Shown here piece by piece: positions 1 to 8,322 of a stretch of 64,000 nt of DNA. Position numbers and translations under genes: made by a program. Source of the stretch: Parendozoicomonas callyspongiae (GTDB lineage Bacteria; Pseudomonadota; Gammaproteobacteria; Pseudomonadales; Endozoicomonadaceae); NCBI RefSeq assembly GCF_023502345.1, contig NZ_JAMFLX010000014.1, positions 59,035 through 123,034 on the forward strand. The letters are read 5' to 3'. The notes under the pieces were generated by a model. The model searched no databases and was not told the DNA's origin. It saw nothing but the letters and a program-made list of their open reading frames with translations. How positions within the stretch are numbered: the first letter of the stretch is position 1; each line of letters opens with the position of its first letter.

Positions 1-978
1 GTTTCCAGCTGGATTATCTGGTCGATTGGTAAACCATTTATCCAGTGGGCGGTAATTGACGCCTATTTCGGAACAAAGTCTGAAGTCTGCTCAACAACCT
101 CAGGAGCCTGCTGGGCCTTTATCCGGGATATGTGGCCAGTGTTTATGGTCGGGGTATATCCGGAAGACCTGCGATGGCGACCACTGATTGGCCTGGTTAT
201 TGTTCTGGCACTGGTGGCACTTACCTGCATCAAGCAGTTCCGCAGCACCCGTTGGCTCAGATTTTTATGGCTTCTCTCTCCGGTTGCAGTTTTTCTATCA
301 ATTGGGGGAAGTGAAACTCTTGGTATAGAAGTCGTTTCAACAGATTACTGGGGCGGCCTGATGCTGACTCTGGTGTTATCTGCTGTGGCGATGATCTTTG
401 CCTTCCCACTCAGCGTCCTGCTGGCACTTGGGCGAACCTCCAACCTGCCGGTTATCCGCGCTACCTGTGTAGCCTGGATTGAGCTGATTCGTGGTGTACC
501 TCTGATCACCATTCTGTTTATGGCCTCCGTTGTGTTGCCACTATTCCTGCCAGCAGGAACAGAGCTGGATAAGGTTCTGAGGGCCATGGTGGGTATAACC
601 ATGTTCTTCTCTGCCTACCTGGCTGAGAACATTCGAGGCGGCTTGCAGGGGCTGGAAGCTGGCCAGTATGAAGCTGCCGATGCCCTGGGTATGAGCTACT
701 GGCAGAAAACTCTGCTGATTATCCTGCCCCAGGCACTCCGTATCGTGATTCCGCCGATGGTGAATAACTTTATCGGTATTCTGAAAGACACCTCTCTGGT
801 GGGTATTGTCGGCCTGGTCGACCTGCTGCAGATTGCCTTCGCCACCACCTCCAGCCCCGAATGGTTCGGCCTGCTGGAAGAAGCCTATGTCTTTATCGCT
901 TTCTGGTACTGGGTGCTGTGTTACAGTCTCTCCCGCTACAGCCAGCATCTTGAAAACAAAATGGATACGGGTCGTTAA
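1..978 (+). CDS. aapM: Amino-acid ABC transporter permease, 5'-truncated by window edge
   Basis: This is an inner-membrane permease of a polar amino-acid ABC importer (AapJQMP/YhdWXYZ type). The frame is open from base 1, so the start lies upstream of the window; an internal ATG at 130 is not the true start. Hydrophobic helices cover most of the protein. The EAA loop that contacts the ATPase is visible (YEAADALGM, then a conserved ILPQA). The last coding base is five bases before the ATPase gene, so the two are co-transcribed. The family has one periplasmic binding protein, two permeases and one ATPase; the other permease and the binding protein should lie upstream. Assignment to AapM rather than AapQ rests on its position next to the ATPase. 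Confidence 0.85.
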   Translation, partial: VSSWIIWSIGKPFIQWAVIDAYFGTKSEVCSTTSGACWAFIRDMWPVFMVGVYPEDLRWRPLIGLVIVLALVALTCIKQFRSTRWLRFLWLLSPVAVFLSIGGSETLGIEVVSTDYWGGLMLTLVLSAVAMIFAFPLSVLLALGRTSNLPVIRATCVAWIELIRGVPLITILFMASVVLPLFLPAGTELDKVLRAMVGITMFFSAYLAENIRGGLQGLEAGQYEAADALGMSYWQKTLLIILPQALRIVIPPMVNNFIGILKDTSLVGIVGLVDLLQIAFATTSSPEWFGLLEEAYVFIAFWYWVLCYSLSRYSQHLENKMDTGR

Positions 979-983
979 ACATC

Positions 984-1769
984 ATGAGTATGCCTGAAGT
1001 AAAACCACTGGAAGAACGCCCCCTGGATAAACGTCCTGTAGTCATCGAGATGAAGGGGCTGAATAAATGGTACGACAAGTTTCATGTGCTGAAGGATATT
1101 GATATCCAAGTTCGGCAGGGCGAAAAGGTGGTGATCTGCGGACCTTCCGGCTCCGGCAAATCCACCATGATTCGCACCATTAACCGTCTGGAAGAACATC
1201 AGACCGGCCACCTGATTGTTGATGGCACGGAAATGACCGACGATGTGAAGAACATTGAACTGATACGACGCGAAGTCGGGATGGTATTCCAGCAGTTCAA
1301 CCTGTTCCCGCATCTCAGTATTCTCGATAACGTCACCATCGCGCCTATCTGGGTTCGCAAGATGCCGCGTAAGCAGGCAGAAGAAATTGCCATGACCTAT
1401 CTGGAACGTGTGGGTATCAGCGAACAGGCCCGCAAGTTTCCAGGGCAGCTCTCCGGCGGACAACAGCAGCGTGTAGCGATTGCCCGCGCCCTGACCATGC
1501 AACCCAAGATTATGTTGTTTGATGAGCCCACTTCAGCCCTTGATCCGGAGATGATCAAGGAAGTTCTGGATGTTATGCGGGAACTGGCCGACCAGGGTAT
1601 GACCATGATGTGTGTTACTCACGAGATGGGCTTTGCCCGGGAAGTGGCTGACACCATGGTATTTATGGATCAAGGCCAGATTGTTGAGTATGCCGGCTGT
1701 AATGACTTCTTTAATAACCCCCGGGAAGAACGCTGCAAGGCCTTCCTGGATCAGATTTTGAATCACTAG
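984..1769 (+). CDS. aapP: Amino-acid ABC transporter ATP-binding protein
   Basis: This 261-residue cytoplasmic ATPase powers the AapJQMP-type general amino-acid importer. Visible motifs are the Walker A loop GPSGSGKST (residues 53-61), the Q-loop region [11 protein letters not shown], the ABC signature LSGGQQQR, Walker [12 protein letters not shown] and the H-loop THEMGFA. The unusual [16 protein letters not shown] stretch is typical of AapP/YhdZ and separates it from GlnQ. It follows the permease by five bases. The ATG at 984 has only a weak ribosome site, consistent with translational coupling; a second ATG two codons on is possible. A strong hairpin lies just after the stop codon. Confidence 0.92.
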   Translation: MSMPEVKPLEERPLDKRPVVIEMKGLNKWYDKFHVLKDIDIQVRQGEKVVICGPSGSGKSTMIRTINRLEEHQTGHLIVDGTEMTDDVKNIELIRREVGMVFQQFNLFPHLSILDNVTIAPIWVRKMPRKQAEEIAMTYLERVGISEQARKFPGQLSGGQQQRVAIARALTMQPKIMLFDEPTSALDPEMIKEVLDVMRELADQGMTMMCVTHEMGFAREVADTMVFMDQGQIVEYAGCNDFFNNPREERCKAFLDQILNH

Positions 1770-1784
1770 GTTCTGTTGACGTAA
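1767..1784. repeat. Solo 18-bp copy of the MITE right-end sequence
   Basis: The 18-mer TAGGTTCTGTTGACGTAA begins on the stop codon of the ATPase gene. The same 18 bases occur, reverse-complemented, at 31675-31692, spanning the outer right end of the inverted-repeat element between purH and purD. Here no matching second end or element body was found. It may be a remnant left by an excised or decayed element, or a preferred target sequence. The identity is seen directly; the interpretation is inference. Confidence 0.5.
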
Positions 1785-1794
1785 AACCTGACCG

Positions 1795-1826
1795 AATATT
1801 CCCATGCCCCGGCATGGGAATATTTT
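1795..1826 (+). terminator. Hairpin terminator after the amino-acid transporter operon
   Basis: A perfect 14-bp inverted repeat (1795-1808 and 1811-1824, central CC) sits 26 bases after the ATPase stop and runs into a short TTTT. The stem is strong, but the U-tract is short, so termination is likely but not certain. Confidence 0.65.
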
Positions 1827-1956
1827 GCCTATCCCAGTTACATCTATAGGCAATTGCAATACCTTCCTTCTCCCACAAAAATTATCCTTCGCACTCATCA
1901 TGGCTTATACATATTTAGATGGATGCAAATGAATAAAAATAATCACTGCTGTCCGG

Positions 1957-2565
1957 TTAAACATATTCAAATTCCAGATGCCCCTGATTCTGAAGCATGG
2001 TGACTCTCTTTTTTTCTGGCGGATCACAGAATAACGCTACCAAAGAACGGCGGCTGGTCAGGTTAAGGTTAACTCTCCGTGCTATTTGTTGTAACGACAG
2101 TTTGCAAAGCGTTGCAATCTGAGCAAGGTGTAACAGAAGGTAGGCAATCATGGCCGTCAACACCTGGATTTTCACAGCATTTTCACTCCAGCCAAAGAAC
2201 CTCTTGATCTTCAGATTCTGTTTTACCCATTTGAAGAACAACTCAATCTGTTAGCGAGATTTATAGAGAGCTGCAATCTCTGCTGCCGTCCGCTCAAGGT
2301 CATTGCTGATAAAAACCAGAATTTTGCCGTCTTCTTCGCGGCGCACTTTGACCCGTCTGAGATCCGTTGGGCAGTTCTTTTTGCCCTTGTCAGAGGGTTC
2401 AGGTCTATTGTGGTCGAGTCGATAGGCGCACCATGTCTCTTGCAGCTCCTCGTGGCAGGTGACTTCTGACCTTCTGGAGCAGAAAGAAAAAGTCTCCGAA
2501 AAAATACTGGCTGTGCGTTGGTTGTTGGCATCCGACAGTGAAGATGGGGCTATGAACCTGGCCAA
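1957..2565 (-). pseudogene. IS4-family transposase remnant with internal stop
   Basis: The minus strand encodes the C-terminal part of a DDE transposase of the IS4 family. The upstream part (2565-2251) reads ...ISNDLERTAAEIAALYKSR and then hits a TAA stop where this family has Trp. The same frame resumes at once as QIELFFKWVKQNLKIKRFFG, the conserved catalytic-Glu region, and continues to 1957. Residues before roughly NCPTDLRRVKVRREEDGK match the family poorly, which suggests further decay. The N-terminal part with the first catalytic Asp is absent; the fragment ends against the LacI-type remnant at about 2566. No terminal inverted repeats or target duplication could be identified, so this is a dead IS scar and not a mobile copy. 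Confidence 0.8.
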
Positions 2566-2569
2566 ATAA

Positions 2570-2876
2570 TTGCTTTCATTAGCCCAGAGGCCTAAAGCTA
2601 TTATATTCTCTGCTCTGATGACAGGTACAGCAGCAGCCTGTGAAGAGCTGGGTTATCGTGTAGGTGTAGATATTTCCATCGCGGGTTATGGTGATTATGA
2701 GCTGGGGCGCTATGGTAAACCTGCAATCACTACAATCCGCTATGAAACTCACCAGGTTGGTGAGCAAATGGCTATGATGATGCTGAACAAACTGGAAAAG
2801 AAAAAATTTCCCGGTGAAAAACTGGTATCAGACAACAATTGTCGCCCGCCAGTCCGATGGGCCTATTGCCTGCTGA
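2570..2876 (+). pseudogene. LacI-family regulator, C-terminal fragment with frameshift
   Basis: About 90 residues match the C-terminal half of the effector-binding domain of LacI/GalR regulators (PKAIIFSALMTGTAAACEELG, then VDISIAGYGDYELG and a conserved ITTIRYETHQVGEQMA). The DNA-binding domain and first half are missing, cut off at the IS remnant; a stop codon (2567-2569) precedes the frame. Near the end, the frame changes at about 2832-2834: the family-like tail TTIVARQSDGPIAC continues in another frame and stops at 2874-2876. An extra base there would explain this. The gene probably once regulated the adjoining glycerate kinase. It cannot now bind DNA as a LacI protein. Confidence 0.8.
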
Positions 2877-2883
2877 GAAAGCC

Positions 2884-4023
2884 ATGAAAATTGTAATCGC
2901 TCCAGATTCTTTTAAAGAATCACTGTCGGCCTCCGAAGTAGCTGATTGTATTCAGCAAGGATTTCAGGTTCATTTTCCAGATGCTGAATATCACCTGCTG
3001 CCCATTGCTGATGGTGGTGAAGGCACTCTTGACGCCCTGCTTAATGCCACCGGCGGAGAAAAGAGAACCTCTGAAGTTGAAGGGCCCCTTGGCGAGATGG
3101 TTAAAGCTAGCTGGGGGTTAATCGATAATGGGAAGAAAGCCGTTATTGAACTGGCTGAAGCTTCTGGCCTTGCCTTAGTTCCACCTGAGAAAAGAAACCC
3201 TGAACTGGCCAGTACCTTTGGCACCGGTGAACTTATTCGCGAAGCTCTGGATGCCGGAGTTGAAGAGATAATCCTGGGTCTTGGCGGCAGCGCAACCAAC
3301 GATGCTGGGGGGGGTATTGCCCAGGCCTTAGGTGTTCGTTTGCTGGATTCATATGGGAATGAGCTGGAGCGAGGCGGAAAGGCTTTATCAACTCTTGCAG
3401 AAATCGATTTGAATAATCTTCACCCTAAAGCAAATCAAACAAGATTTACTATTGCCTGTGATGTAGATAACCCTCTCACTGGATCAACAGGAGCAAGTTA
3501 TATTTTTGGTCATCAGAAAGGTGCTTCTGACTTGCAGATTGAAGAGCTGGATGAATGCCTTGGCTTATTTGCCGATATTGCTGCTCAGAAAATCAGCACC
3601 AATCACAGAACAACTCCAGGGTATGGTGCAGCTGGAGGCACCGCACTTGGACTGTCACTCTTTTCAAAGCCCGAGCTTCGCCCGGGTATTGATATCATTC
3701 TTGAGACAGTTGAAGCTGAACAAACAATAAAAGACGCAAGCTTGGTAATTACTGGTGAAGGACAAATGGACAATCAAACACTTCACGGTAAAGCGCCCTT
3801 TGGCGTCGCCAAACTTGGGAAGAAATATAGCGTTCCTGTTATTGGTATAGCGGGTTCTATTGGAAAAGACATTGATCAACTGTCCCGCTATTTCACTGCC
3901 ATTTTTGGAACTGTTCGTTCCCCGCAAACACTAGCCGAAGCTCTGCAGGAAGCAGAGAAAAACCTGATCAATACCACGCAAAACATTGCTGCCAACCTGA
4001 TAATTGGAAACACAATGCGATGA
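2884..4023 (+). CDS. Glycerate kinase (GlxK/GarK family)
   Basis: This enzyme phosphorylates D-glycerate, linking glyoxylate/glycerate breakdown to glycolysis; family members make 2- or 3-phosphoglycerate. The protein starts MKIVIAPDSFKESLSA, has DGGEGT near residue 41 and the GLGGSATNDAGGG motif, and later GYGAAGGTA and VITGEGQMD, all hallmarks of the glycerate kinase type 1 family. At 379 residues it is full length. The ATG at 2884 fits the conserved N-terminus; longer upstream reading is the frameshifted end of the LacI fragment. With the regulator broken, expression is probably unregulated or read through. No other glycerate pathway genes are nearby, so garK versus glxK cannot be decided. 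Confidence 0.93.
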   Translation: MKIVIAPDSFKESLSASEVADCIQQGFQVHFPDAEYHLLPIADGGEGTLDALLNATGGEKRTSEVEGPLGEMVKASWGLIDNGKKAVIELAEASGLALVPPEKRNPELASTFGTGELIREALDAGVEEIILGLGGSATNDAGGGIAQALGVRLLDSYGNELERGGKALSTLAEIDLNNLHPKANQTRFTIACDVDNPLTGSTGASYIFGHQKGASDLQIEELDECLGLFADIAAQKISTNHRTTPGYGAAGGTALGLSLFSKPELRPGIDIILETVEAEQTIKDASLVITGEGQMDNQTLHGKAPFGVAKLGKKYSVPVIGIAGSIGKDIDQLSRYFTAIFGTVRSPQTLAEALQEAEKNLINTTQNIAANLIIGNTMR

Positions 4024-4044
4024 ATGTCGTTTTAAGGTCTGTGC

Positions 4045-5184
4045 CTAATCTGAGAATAAACGTCGAAAAACCAACTGGCCTTTTTTGAATAACTCAACAA
4101 GCTCAGGCGTAGTATGTCCATCAATCACGTCAGGGTAATCCATAATCATAGGGGACAGGCCGTGATTTATTAATAAACTGTTAGCAATAATATACGCTGT
4201 CCGAAGATTCGCGTCGTTAAAGACATGAAGTTGATCGATATCTTTGGCAAGAGTCGCTATACACGAAAGCTTTTTGTCCTCTGTATCAGCAACAGCCATA
4301 GTTGCGTGATAAGCGGCTGTAGCCATTTCAAGCCTTATAACAGCCTGTTGTGGGTCACCTTTAACGTATCGAAAAAAAAGATGTTCTGTAGCCGCTTTTT
4401 CGACTGCAAGCCACCCAAAAAGCAATGAGCCTGATGTTTGTGTCTTTTCAACTAACTCCTTCTCACCTTCAGGGCTAACATTTTTTTTCATGTGCCCGAC
4501 GAAATACATCAGTCCAGTCCTATACAAGGGTGAAGCTAAAAAGCCAGTGGCATCCATGGTGTTTCTTGTTGCAATTTCATGTACGTTATATATTACTTCA
4601 TGATCGATTTTCGCTGGATTAATAGAAAGGGCATATTCCAAAGCAAAGGTTGCACCTTGGATATATCCACATTCATCATAGTCAAAGCAGTATGGTGAAA
4701 AATTACCTGTTTGTCGGGCCCCATCAATTATGAGACGCCAGGCATCATTTGCAGTAAATTTCTGTGGCAGGTTTGGATATTGCCGCAATGTTTGCGAGAG
4801 CGATGTAGCAGCTTCATGTTCAAGAACAATCCCCTCAAGAAACCACTCTGCATGCCGGGGCTCAAAAAACTCAAACTTCTTTTCTTCTAAAATCTTGCGT
4901 AACTCCCCCGGGATAGTTTTCACCCCATCAAGTGACTGTGACTTGATTACTTTACAAAACTTATCAGCCATACCTATTAAAATTTCTTGCCTGATACTTT
5001 TTCTAACAGCATCATTTTTATATTTTGAGTCATCTAGAGATTTTACTTTAAAGAAAACAAGATCATTTTCGATATCTTTTGCAAGAGCGTGTGCGATTGA
5101 TTTCGCAACATGTGAGTCGCCATTTGGCATCTCATAAGAAGCTGCATTAGGTCCATGGGGGGGGGAATGGTTTACTCGTCGCAT
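4045..5184 (-). CDS. Protein with Doc/Fic-like C-terminal motif; candidate effector
   Basis: This 379-residue protein has no signal peptide or membrane segment. I do not recognise it overall. Near the C-terminus, residues 319-331 read LHVFNDANLRTAY, close to the Doc/Fic active site HxFxDANxRTA: His320, Phe322, Asp324, Asn326 and Arg328 are kept, while the usual Lys/Gly before Arg is Leu. Fic enzymes transfer AMP, UMP or phosphate to target proteins. The remaining roughly 300 residues are largely helical and rich in charged residues. It lies 100 bp from the type III secretion genes, on the same strand but downstream of sctV, which makes a secreted effector plausible; a stand-alone toxin is the other option. 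No partner antitoxin gene is visible. Confidence 0.6.
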   Translation of the reverse strand: MRRVNHSPPHGPNAASYEMPNGDSHVAKSIAHALAKDIENDLVFFKVKSLDDSKYKNDAVRKSIRQEILIGMADKFCKVIKSQSLDGVKTIPGELRKILEEKKFEFFEPRHAEWFLEGIVLEHEAATSLSQTLRQYPNLPQKFTANDAWRLIIDGARQTGNFSPYCFDYDECGYIQGATFALEYALSINPAKIDHEVIYNVHEIATRNTMDATGFLASPLYRTGLMYFVGHMKKNVSPEGEKELVEKTQTSGSLLFGWLAVEKAATEHLFFRYVKGDPQQAVIRLEMATAAYHATMAVADTEDKKLSCIATLAKDIDQLHVFNDANLRTAYIIANSLLINHGLSPMIMDYPDVIDGHTTPELVELFKKGQLVFRRLFSD

Positions 5185-5284
5185 ACTGTTACCCTGTAGC
5201 CATTTGAAATGTTATTCTATTAATCCAGCAGTGATTACATATTTGCCGAGAGATTGTGATAGTGCACCGTATTCTTACACCGTT

Positions 5285-7384
5285 TTAATTGAGTGCAATA
5301 CGGCCCAGAGGCTGAACAGTAATCTCTTCTGTCAGCTCCTGATGCGAAAGAACGGCCAGCTCATAAACTTCTGCTTCCAAAAGCTTGCGCACATAGCGGC
5401 GGATGTCCATGGATGTAATCATCACTGGCTTATGATCCAAGTGACCAATCTTACCTACCGTTGTCTTAACCTTTTCAACAAACTTTGCCGTCACAGTGGG
5501 ATCAAGTGCCAGATAAGCACCCGCTGACGTTTGACGAATGCCACCTCGAATCGTGTCTTCCAGATCCTGGTCCAGCAGGTACACGGGCAATATATTCTGC
5601 CCATTACTGTACTTGTAACTGATATAACGCTTTAAGCTGCTACGCACGTATTCTGTCAGCTGAACAACTTCTTTCTCCTTGTGCCCCCAGATAACCAGAG
5701 ACTGAAGAATTGTTCTGAGGTTTCTGATGGAAATATCTTCGGACACCAGTCGCTGGAAAATTTCAGCAATCTTGTTCACAGGAATCAGGCGTTGTACTTC
5801 TTTAATCAGTTCGCCAAAAGAATCTTCCATCTTCTCAAGCAGGAAACGGGTTTCCTGAATGCCGATAAAATCTTCAGCATATTTTTTCAAAACGAAAGCC
5901 AGATGATTGGTCAAAACCTGTGAGTCGCTCATATAACTCACGCCCGCTTTCTCGAGCTGATCTTTGTTCGCCTCCTTGACCCAGAGAGTATCCAGGTTGG
6001 GAATAAACTGATCCCCGCCTTCATAGGAAATCTTGAGCATATCAAGATGCTCTGACTGCTCTCTGGCAAACACATATCCAGCCCGAAAATGGCCATGAGC
6101 CACCGGAACTTCATTCAACATTACGGAATAATGGTCATCTTCCAGAGAATCATTGAAGCGCAGATGGATTCCAGGGAATGGTACTCCCAGATCCATATAC
6201 AGAGCTTTTCTTACCTTTAATAACTCTTCATTCAGCTCAGTTGTATCTAACCGCTCCTGAAGAGAGGTGGGCACATCAATAATTAATGGCAGTGTCTGAG
6301 TAAACTCTTCTTGCTGATCCAATCGCGAATTTTTGTCAGGTTTTCCTGAAGCCGCCGCCTGCATGGCTGGGATACCACCATCCCCACCACCATCAGCACC
6401 CTCTTTCTCGGCCTTTCGAAGCTGCCAAAAACCACCGCCCCCAATAATGGCTGCAAGACATAAAAAAGTCAGCGTCGGGAACCCGGGAACCAATGCGAAT
6501 CCAAGAAGCAACCCACCACCAACCATCAAAGCTTTAGGTTTATTTGTAAGCTGTGTTCCAATTTCACTACCAAGATCAGTTGCTTCTTCAGTCGAAACCC
6601 GGGTAACAATCATACCGGCAGTTATTGAAATCAGCAGTGCAGGAATCTGAGAAATCAATCCATCACCGACTGTCAGGATCGAATAAAGCTGAAGTGCTTC
6701 TCCGGCTGGCAGCCCTTTATTGAATACACCAATACTCACACCGGCTGCGATATTTACAAAGATGATGATCAAGCCCGCAATCGCATCACCTTTTACGAAC
6801 TTCATGGCACCATCCATGGACCCATAAAGCTGCGATTCTTTCTCAACAAGCCCCCGGCGGCGCTGCGCTTCTTCCATATCGATAGCACCGCCACGCATGT
6901 CCGCGTCGATACTCATCTGCTTACCGGGCATACCATCCAGAGAGAAACGAGCTGATACTTCCGCAACCCGCTCGGAACCTTTGGTTATTACCAAAAACTG
7001 CACAATGGTAATAATCAAGAAGATTACGATACCAACGGTCAAATTACCGCCGACCACAAAGTTACCGAAGGTGTAAACGATCTGACCGGCATCACCTTCC
7101 AGCAAAATCAATCGGGTTGTGGTTATCGATAGTGCCAGCCGGAAGAGAGTGGTTATCAAAAGAACTGATGGGAAAGTCGAAAATTCCAACGGGCCTTTGA
7201 GATAAATGGCTGTCATCAGCAGAATGGCTGACATTCCCATATTTGTGGCAATCAGCAAGTCCACCAACACCGTTGGCATTGGCAGAATAATCAGCACAAT
7301 TATGGAAACCAGCAGAACGGCAAGCATAAGGTCATTACGCTTACCAATTCCCACCAGAATTGACTTCATGCTGAGTGCGCTCAT
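5285..7384 (-). CDS. sctV: Type III secretion export gate protein SctV
   Basis: SctV (LcrD/YscV, related to flagellar FlhA) is the inner-membrane export gate whose cytoplasmic ring receives substrates and chaperones. At 699 residues it is standard length. The N-terminal half carries about eight hydrophobic segments ([18 protein letters not shown] is diagnostic); the loop with [21 protein letters not shown] and [16 protein letters not shown] is the conserved FHIPEP region; the soluble domain follows from about residue 320. It is the last gene of an sctX-sctY-sctV unit, the same order as Yersinia yscX-yscY-lcrD. Two in-frame ATGs (7384 and 7369) could serve as start; the outer one is given. Confidence 0.96.
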   Translation of the reverse strand: MSALSMKSILVGIGKRNDLMLAVLLVSIIVLIILPMPTVLVDLLIATNMGMSAILLMTAIYLKGPLEFSTFPSVLLITTLFRLALSITTTRLILLEGDAGQIVYTFGNFVVGGNLTVGIVIFLIITIVQFLVITKGSERVAEVSARFSLDGMPGKQMSIDADMRGGAIDMEEAQRRRGLVEKESQLYGSMDGAMKFVKGDAIAGLIIIFVNIAAGVSIGVFNKGLPAGEALQLYSILTVGDGLISQIPALLISITAGMIVTRVSTEEATDLGSEIGTQLTNKPKALMVGGGLLLGFALVPGFPTLTFLCLAAIIGGGGFWQLRKAEKEGADGGGDGGIPAMQAAASGKPDKNSRLDQQEEFTQTLPLIIDVPTSLQERLDTTELNEELLKVRKALYMDLGVPFPGIHLRFNDSLEDDHYSVMLNEVPVAHGHFRAGYVFAREQSEHLDMLKISYEGGDQFIPNLDTLWVKEANKDQLEKAGVSYMSDSQVLTNHLAFVLKKYAEDFIGIQETRFLLEKMEDSFGELIKEVQRLIPVNKIAEIFQRLVSEDISIRNLRTILQSLVIWGHKEKEVVQLTEYVRSSLKRYISYKYSNGQNILPVYLLDQDLEDTIRGGIRQTSAGAYLALDPTVTAKFVEKVKTTVGKIGHLDHKPVMITSMDIRRYVRKLLEAEVYELAVLSHQELTEEITVQPLGRIALN

Positions 7385-7424
7385 TTACGTCGCAGCCTGA
7401 TTAGGGGAGATACCGTCCTTCTGA

Positions 7425-7796
7425 CTACTCTTCCGAGGTCGACTCTTCCGATTGATCTTTCGCCTTTTCAAGGCGAACCTTTGCCCGTCCCTGGATCCAG
7501 GATATTTCTTTGGTATCCGAATTCGGCGGAATGCACTGCATGTACCTATCGGCCATAGCGAGACACTCTTCAGGCTGGTCCGCCATCAGAAGCGCATAAC
7601 TCAGCATGCGATAAACCTCCGGATCTTCCGGAGCGAGAACCCGAAGTCCCTTCAGCAACTTAAGGCAATCTGCAAACTGGCGTTGCTGCAGGCGGGTATA
7701 GGCCTGGGTGAGAACCCAGTCTTTCTGTGACTGCTGGAGCCCTTCCGGCCGGGCTTTAGCGTCTTCTTCTTGTGGAGTGGCAGTATCGTCGGTCAT
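7425..7796 (-). CDS. sctY: T3SS SctY (YscY-like) chaperone of SctX
   Basis: A 123-residue soluble protein with a tetratricopeptide-like core (QAYTRLQQRQFADCLKLLKGLRVLAPEDPEVYRML split over two helices pairs) fits YscY, which binds YscX and helps it engage SctV. Position between sctX and sctV matches Yersinia exactly. It begins four bases after the sctX stop codon, so translation is probably coupled. The N- and C-termini are acidic and low-complexity. Identification rests on size, TPR pattern and gene order more than on a unique motif. Confidence 0.8.
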   Translation of the reverse strand: MTDDTATPQEEDAKARPEGLQQSQKDWVLTQAYTRLQQRQFADCLKLLKGLRVLAPEDPEVYRMLSYALLMADQPEECLAMADRYMQCIPPNSDTKEISWIQGRAKVRLEKAKDQSEESTSEE

Positions 7797-7800
7797 CTTA

Positions 7801-8184
7801 TCAGGCGGGTATCAGGATATTGCGGGCCATCTGGGCCAGCATCTCCAGCTCAGAATCCTGTTTGAGCAGAGCAACCATTTCATTGAGGTCATTTTGGTCT
7901 GCTTCGCTCAGCTCTCCACCAAGAGTTTTGTCAGATAATTCAAGCAAACCATTGCGAAGATCACGATTGTCTTGGGGCGTATAGGACTGTAACCGCTCCC
8001 CGCGCACAAATTTCATTAGCTGGTTCGTAGAGTCATCCTTCGCCAGAGCCTTTTCTGTATGAACGGTAATTGTACTTCCAGCAGGCTTGATGGCAGATTT
8101 GGAAGGCAGGGCTTTATATTCATCACCAGTGGTGTGACTTACACCAACCAGACCACTGCTGATATCTCCGATAGCTGATGACAT
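7801..8184 (-). CDS. sctX: T3SS SctX (YscX-like) secreted regulator
   Basis: YscX is a small protein needed for secretion of early substrates and is itself exported; it works with YscY at the SctV gate. This gene encodes 127 residues, close to the 122 of YscX, with an unstructured Ser/Gly-rich N-terminus typical of secreted T3SS proteins and a helical C-terminus ending MLAQMARNILIPA. GGAGATG upstream of the ATG is an adequate ribosome site. It heads the sctXYV unit, divergent from the secretin gene 138 bp away. Confidence 0.78.
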   Translation of the reverse strand: MSSAIGDISSGLVGVSHTTGDEYKALPSKSAIKPAGSTITVHTEKALAKDDSTNQLMKFVRGERLQSYTPQDNRDLRNGLLELSDKTLGGELSEADQNDLNEMVALLKQDSELEMLAQMARNILIPA

Positions 8185-8322
8185 GTCCGGTCATCTCCAA
8201 AGTATGTCCTTCTTTATATTGAAGCCTGAAAAACCCATCCATGCAGAATTCCAAATGGTTGTATAAACTTTCCCTATTGACAGCAAATTATAATAAGGGG
8301 CGGCTCTCGCCCGGATGCAGGC

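Noticed and set aside
8277..8294. TTGACA followed by TATAAT upstream of sctC
   Set aside because: The two boxes are only 6 bp apart, far too close for a sigma-70 promoter. The TATAAT alone may be used, but no partner is seen.
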